DNA from: Methanomicrobiales archaeon
Lineage (GTDB): Archaea > Halobacteriota > Methanomicrobia > Methanomicrobiales > Methanoculleaceae
Direction: 5' to 3'
Length of the DNA stretch: 9,559 bases
Assembly (NCBI GenBank): GCA_012510335.1
Contig: JAAZIF010000318.1
Coordinates: 1 to 9,559 of the forward strand
Shown here: piece after piece, positions 6,685 through 9,559 of the stretch
Layout of the letters: each line of letters opens with the position of its first letter
How positions within the stretch are numbered: position 1 is the first letter of the stretch
Position numbers and translations under genes: made by a program
The notes under the pieces: generated by a model
The model's input: only the letters and a program-made list of their open reading frames with translations
Database searches by the model: none
What the model was told of the DNA's origin: nothing

Positions 6685-7431
6685 ATGGTGCCCCGGGCCA
6701 AGCCACTATCCGGTACCATGGACCCGAAGTATCTCCACCCGGCCCTCATCATCGCGCTGGTGCTGGCCACCGGGTGCGCCCACCCCCTGCCGGCGGTAAA
6801 CAGCACCCATGCGCCGCCGGATGGCGTCGTCATGCTCCCGGAGCCTCGATTCGAGAGCAGCGTCCCGGTCGAGGAGGCGCTCCGGGAACGGCGATCGGTC
6901 AGGGTCTACGCCGGGATGCCTCTCACGCTCGCAGATATAGGACAGGTTCTCTGGGCGGCGCAGGGGGTCACGGATAAGCGGGGGTACCGGACCACCCCCT
7001 CGGCCGGCGCCCTCTACCCCCTGGAGGTCTACCTCGTCGCGGGCGATGTTGTGGGCCTTTCAGTCGGGGTCTACCATTACCATCCCGGCGAACACCTGCT
7101 GATCAGGATCGCCGGCGGGGATCAACGGGCGGCCCTGCAGGCTGCAGCCGTCAACCAGGCATCGGTCGGCGACGCCCCGGCAACGATCGCAATCTGTGCG
7201 GTCCCTGACCGGACATGCGCGAAGTACGGTGAGCGAGGTATGCGCTATGTATTCATGGAGGCCGGTCACGCCGCAGAGAACATATACCTCCAGGCGGTGG
7301 CGAGCAATATCGGCACCGTCGCCATAGGAGCGTTCGACGATGACCGGATAGGAGAGATCCTCATGCTCCCGGAGAACACGACGCCGCTCTATCTTATGCC
7401 GATGGGAAAGCAGGTCCAGGAGAAGCGGTGA
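6685..7431 (+). CDS. SagB/ThcOx-family nitroreductase-fold flavoprotein with lipoprotein-like signal
   Basis: The 248-residue product belongs to the FMN-binding nitroreductase fold, SagB type. RERRSVRVY (67-75) is the usual N-terminal FMN phosphate-binding stretch, TTPSAGALYPLEVYLV (103-118) is the SagB hallmark, and GVYHYHPGEHLL follows. SagB relatives oxidise azoline rings in peptide natural products, but many stand-alone members have unknown substrates. No cyclodehydratase or precursor peptide is seen here. Before the domain, a hydrophobic stretch ending LIIALVLATGC (C31) looks like a lipoprotein signal, with a Pro- and Ser-containing linker after it. This would anchor the enzyme outside the membrane, which is unusual for an FMN enzyme. 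ATG at 6718 (residue 12) would also give a good signal peptide, and the choice is unsettled. It follows the MFS gene by 23 bases. Confidence 0.85.
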   Translation: MVPRAKPLSGTMDPKYLHPALIIALVLATGCAHPLPAVNSTHAPPDGVVMLPEPRFESSVPVEEALRERRSVRVYAGMPLTLADIGQVLWAAQGVTDKRGYRTTPSAGALYPLEVYLVAGDVVGLSVGVYHYHPGEHLLIRIAGGDQRAALQAAAVNQASVGDAPATIAICAVPDRTCAKYGERGMRYVFMEAGHAAENIYLQAVASNIGTVAIGAFDDDRIGEILMLPENTTPLYLMPMGKQVQEKR

Positions 7432-7438
7432 TAACAGG

Positions 7439-7456
7439 CCCCCTCGCGTGCGGGGG
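7439..7456. terminator. GC-rich hairpin between converging genes
   Basis: CCCCC (7439-7443) and GGGGG (7452-7456) flank a short loop region in the 30-base gap between the SagB-type gene and the oppositely oriented amidohydrolase/deiminase gene. It may act as a two-way terminator. There is no T tract, so confidence is modest. Confidence 0.4.
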
Positions 7457-7461
7457 AGATC

Positions 7462-9339
7462 TCACCCGCCCCGCTCCATCGAGGGCTGCTGCTGGCTGAT
7501 GCAGTGGATCGCACCGAACCCCTCGACCATCGCCGTGCAGTCGATCCCTATGACCTCCCGGTCGGGGAAGGCCTGTCGGATCCGGGCAAGGGCGACCCCA
7601 TCGTTCGGGTGGCCGAAGACCGGCACCAGCACGACACTGTTTCCTATATAGAAGTTCGCGTAACTCGCCGGCAGGCGATCCTCGCCGCCGACCGCCCCCG
7701 GCATAGGGAGCGGTATGACGGTCAGGGTGTTCCCGTCCTGGTCGGTCGACCTTTTCAGGATCTCATAGTTCTCCTTCAGGGCCGCGTAGTTTACGTCGTC
7801 CTCGTTCTCCTCGAGAGCGCAGAGGACGGTTCTCGGGTTCACGAACCGGGCGATATCATCGATATGCCCATCAGTATCGTCGCCGGCGATCCCCTGCTTC
7901 AACCAGATGACGCGGCTTACACCGAGATAGACCTCGAGATAGGCCTCGATCGCCTCCCGGGAGAGACCCGGGTTGCGGTTCGGGTTTAAGAGGCATGCCT
8001 CGGTCGTGATCACCGTGCCCTGCCCGTTCACCTCGATGGAACCCCCCTCCAGTACGATCCCGGGGGTGAATATGGGAAGACCCATACAGCAGTTCATGAC
8101 AAGCGGTATCCGGGTGTCTTCCGCCAGTTCCGGGTACTTCCCTCCCCATGCGTTGAATATCCAGTGAACCATCGCAAGGCTCCCTGCCTCGCGGTTGACC
8201 ACGAACGTCGGGCCGTAGTCGCGGAACCAGACATCGGCGTAATTGGTGACATAAAAAGAGACATCCTCTGTATCAACACCCTCCTCCTCCAGTATCGCCC
8301 TGACCCGGGTGCGCATCCGCTCGCTCACAACGAGCAGGTTGACCCTCTCTGATCCCTGGAGCGCCGCGATGATCCGGGCGTAAGCCCCCTCCACCGCGGC
8401 GAGGTCTGGGAACGTCTCCCGGTCATGGGGCCAGGAGAGCCAGGCGGCATCGTGCGGCTCCCACTCCGCCGGCATGTGGTAGCCGGCCGGGAGCCTCCTG
8501 GTGAGCAACTCGTAAGTCTCGGGCCGGCGGTTCCGGAAGAAGCCCCAGCCCTCCCGGACGAACTCATTCATCGAGAGATCGACCGCCACGACCAGGATCT
8601 CCTCACCCTCTCCAGCCCGGGCGAGGACGTTCCCGAAGGCATCGGAGACGAACGAACTCCCGAAGAACCGGATATCCCCCTCGGTGCCCACACGGTTGAC
8701 GGCGGCGACGTGGACGCTGTTTGCTATGGCGTGCCCCCTCTGCACCGTCTCCCACGCATCGCGCCAGTCGCCCTCCGGCGGCTCTTCCTCGCCCGCGATC
8801 CTGCCAAGAGCGGTCGGGTAGAATATGATCTCCGCACCCCGGAGCGCAACCGCCCTCGCGGCTTCCGGGAACCACTGGTCGTAACATATGAGCACGGCGA
8901 TCCGGCCATACCTGGTGTTGTAGACCCGGTAGCCATCCCCCGGGCGGAAATATGTCTTCTCGTAGAAGAGGGGATCGAAGGGGATATGCACCTTCCGGTA
9001 TGTAGGGAGCATTCGTCCATCCGCATCGATCACAACCGCCGTGTTGTAGTGCTTCCCGTTTGCAGCCCGCTCGTAGATGGGTGCGATGATCACAACACCC
9101 TCCTCCCGGGCGAGCGCCGAGAAGGCCCGGGTTACAGGGCCGGGAATGGTCTCGGCGTAAGCGGAGGCGTCCCGGTCGTCATACTGCGGGAAGTAGGGTG
9201 TCCGGAAGAGTTCCTGCAGGCAGATGATCCGGGCACCCCCCCTGATCGCCGCCCTCGTCATATCAAGGGCGTGAGCCAGGTTGCGGTCGGGGTCGTCACC
9301 CACCGCTATCTGGATGAGGCCGATCTTCTGTTTGCTCAA
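7462..9339 (-). CDS. Fused N-carbamoylputrescine amidohydrolase / agmatine deiminase
   Basis: One 625-residue chain carries two enzymes of the agmatine-to-putrescine route. Residues 1 to about 283 are a nitrilase-superfamily amidohydrolase (AguB type) with the catalytic triad Glu43 (LQELF), Lys116 (YRKVHIPFD) and Cys152 (ICYDQWFPE). Residues from about 285 are an agmatine deiminase (AguA type): HMPAEWEPHDAAWLSWPHD, WFRDYGP (371-377), LEGGSIEVNG (430-439), DTDGHIDD with His492, and IHCISQQQP with the nucleophile Cys613. AguA converts agmatine to N-carbamoylputrescine plus ammonia; AguB hydrolyses that to putrescine, CO2 and ammonia. They are normally separate neighbouring genes; here they join with almost no linker, second step first. 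The TTG start at 9339-9337 is needed because an in-frame TAG lies at 9345-9343 and the next ATG (Met27) would cut off the first strand. The substrate assignment rests on family motifs. Confidence 0.93.
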   Translation of the reverse strand: MSKQKIGLIQIAVGDDPDRNLAHALDMTRAAIRGGARIICLQELFRTPYFPQYDDRDASAYAETIPGPVTRAFSALAREEGVVIIAPIYERAANGKHYNTAVVIDADGRMLPTYRKVHIPFDPLFYEKTYFRPGDGYRVYNTRYGRIAVLICYDQWFPEAARAVALRGAEIIFYPTALGRIAGEEEPPEGDWRDAWETVQRGHAIANSVHVAAVNRVGTEGDIRFFGSSFVSDAFGNVLARAGEGEEILVVAVDLSMNEFVREGWGFFRNRRPETYELLTRRLPAGYHMPAEWEPHDAAWLSWPHDRETFPDLAAVEGAYARIIAALQGSERVNLLVVSERMRTRVRAILEEEGVDTEDVSFYVTNYADVWFRDYGPTFVVNREAGSLAMVHWIFNAWGGKYPELAEDTRIPLVMNCCMGLPIFTPGIVLEGGSIEVNGQGTVITTEACLLNPNRNPGLSREAIEAYLEVYLGVSRVIWLKQGIAGDDTDGHIDDIARFVNPRTVLCALEENEDDVNYAALKENYEILKRSTDQDGNTLTVIPLPMPGAVGGEDRLPASYANFYIGNSVVLVPVFGHPNDGVALARIRQAFPDREVIGIDCTAMVEGFGAIHCISQQQPSMERGG

Positions 9340-9350
9340 TCGCTATCAAC

Positions 9351-9355
9351 TCACC
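9351..9355 (-). promoter_or_regulatory. Shine-Dalgarno site deciding the TTG start
   Basis: GGTGA on the minus strand ends eleven bases before the TTG at 9339. Together with the in-frame TAG at 9345-9343 it supports TTG as the true start of the fused amidohydrolase/deiminase. Confidence 0.5.
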
Positions 9356-9378
9356 GTATCGGTAGGGCACTTCGGCGC

Positions 9379-9384
9379 TATATA
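9379..9384. promoter_or_regulatory. TATATA box between divergent genes
   Basis: The symmetric hexamer TATATA stands alone in GC-rich sequence between the two divergent genes. On the minus strand it would start transcription near 9357, giving a leader of about 18 bases that includes the GGTGA site. On the plus strand it would give a start near 9407, about 37 bases before the mntP ATG. It may serve one or both genes. Confidence 0.5.
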
Positions 9385-9443
9385 CCATCCGCCGGGGGCG
9401 GCCATAGCGTTATCCGGGATCGCGCCCTGTGTGTACAGGAAAG

Positions 9444-9559
9444 ATGGAGTTTGCGACAACACTCCTCATCGCCATCGGTCTTGCGATGGATGCGTTTGCC
9501 GTTGCTATCAGCGGGGGCGCAGGCGTCCGGGAAGGCCGGGATCGGTATGCCCTCAGAAT
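9444..9559 (+). CDS. mntP: MntP-type manganese efflux pump, N-terminal part (partial)
   Basis: The 38 complete codons before the window end read MEFATTLLIAIGLAMDAFAV, then AISGGAGVREGRDRYALR. A first membrane helix containing GLAMDAFAV, followed by small residues and a charged loop, is the signature of the MntP family (formerly DUF204/YebN), whose characterised members export Mn2+ across the cytoplasmic membrane. The aspartate inside the helix is the conserved polar residue of that motif. The ATG is preceded by CAGGAAAG, a weak ribosome site. The gene is divergent from the amidohydrolase/deiminase gene, 104 bases apart, and no manganese-sensing leader is evident. The rest of the protein lies outside the window, so intactness is not known. 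Confidence 0.9.
   Translation, partial: MEFATTLLIAIGLAMDAFAVAISGGAGVREGRDRYALR

Noticed and set aside
9385..9443. Manganese riboswitch before mntP
   Set aside because: The leader is too short and I see none of the conserved loops of the known bacterial element.

Overview
The window looks like chromosomal DNA of a methanogenic archaeon, most likely a Methanomicrobiales member close to Methanoculleus. This placement is inferred from gene content and style and was not checked by search. The DNA is GC-rich with sharply AT-rich promoter patches. The promoters look archaeal (TATA boxes rather than -35/-10 pairs), one gene appears to be leaderless, and one starts at TTG. The gene set (two-subunit 2-oxoacid:ferredoxin oxidoreductase, cytoplasmic HAMP-repeat chemoreceptor with CheW, archaeal-type acylphosphatase) fits such an organism.

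Layout. At 1-1108 (+) lie the end of a 2-oxoacid:ferredoxin oxidoreductase alpha gene and its complete beta gene, overlapping by ATGA. Just downstream, 1127-1263 (-) is a decayed 3' fragment of a chemoreceptor gene. After a gene-free stretch, 1726-2433 (+) encodes an acylphosphatase domain fused to a coiled-coil-like tail containing nine perfect QMLDKQD repeats, behind a TATA box placed for leaderless transcription. At 2681-4703 (-) is a chemotaxis pair: an intact cheW preceded by a damaged chemoreceptor gene. That receptor gene has lost its 5' part, carries a frameshift, and lacks seven residues next to the signalling tip. At 5150-7431 (+) an MFS transporter and a SagB-type flavin dehydrogenase with a lipoprotein-like signal form a probable operon. 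At 7462-9339 (-) one long polypeptide joins N-carbamoylputrescine amidohydrolase (N-terminal) to agmatine deiminase (C-terminal). From 9444 (+) the start of a MntP-type manganese exporter runs off the window.

How the parts relate. KorAB handles ferredoxin-linked 2-oxoacid chemistry. The fused AguB-AguA would turn agmatine into putrescine in two steps on one chain. The receptor/CheW cluster looks like chemotaxis machinery in decay: one receptor is reduced to a 3' scrap and a second is broken, while CheW is still open. The most unusual items are the AguB-AguA fusion, the acylphosphatase with its pure 21-bp repeat array, the possibly extracytoplasmic SagB enzyme paired with a transporter, and the two receptor relics.
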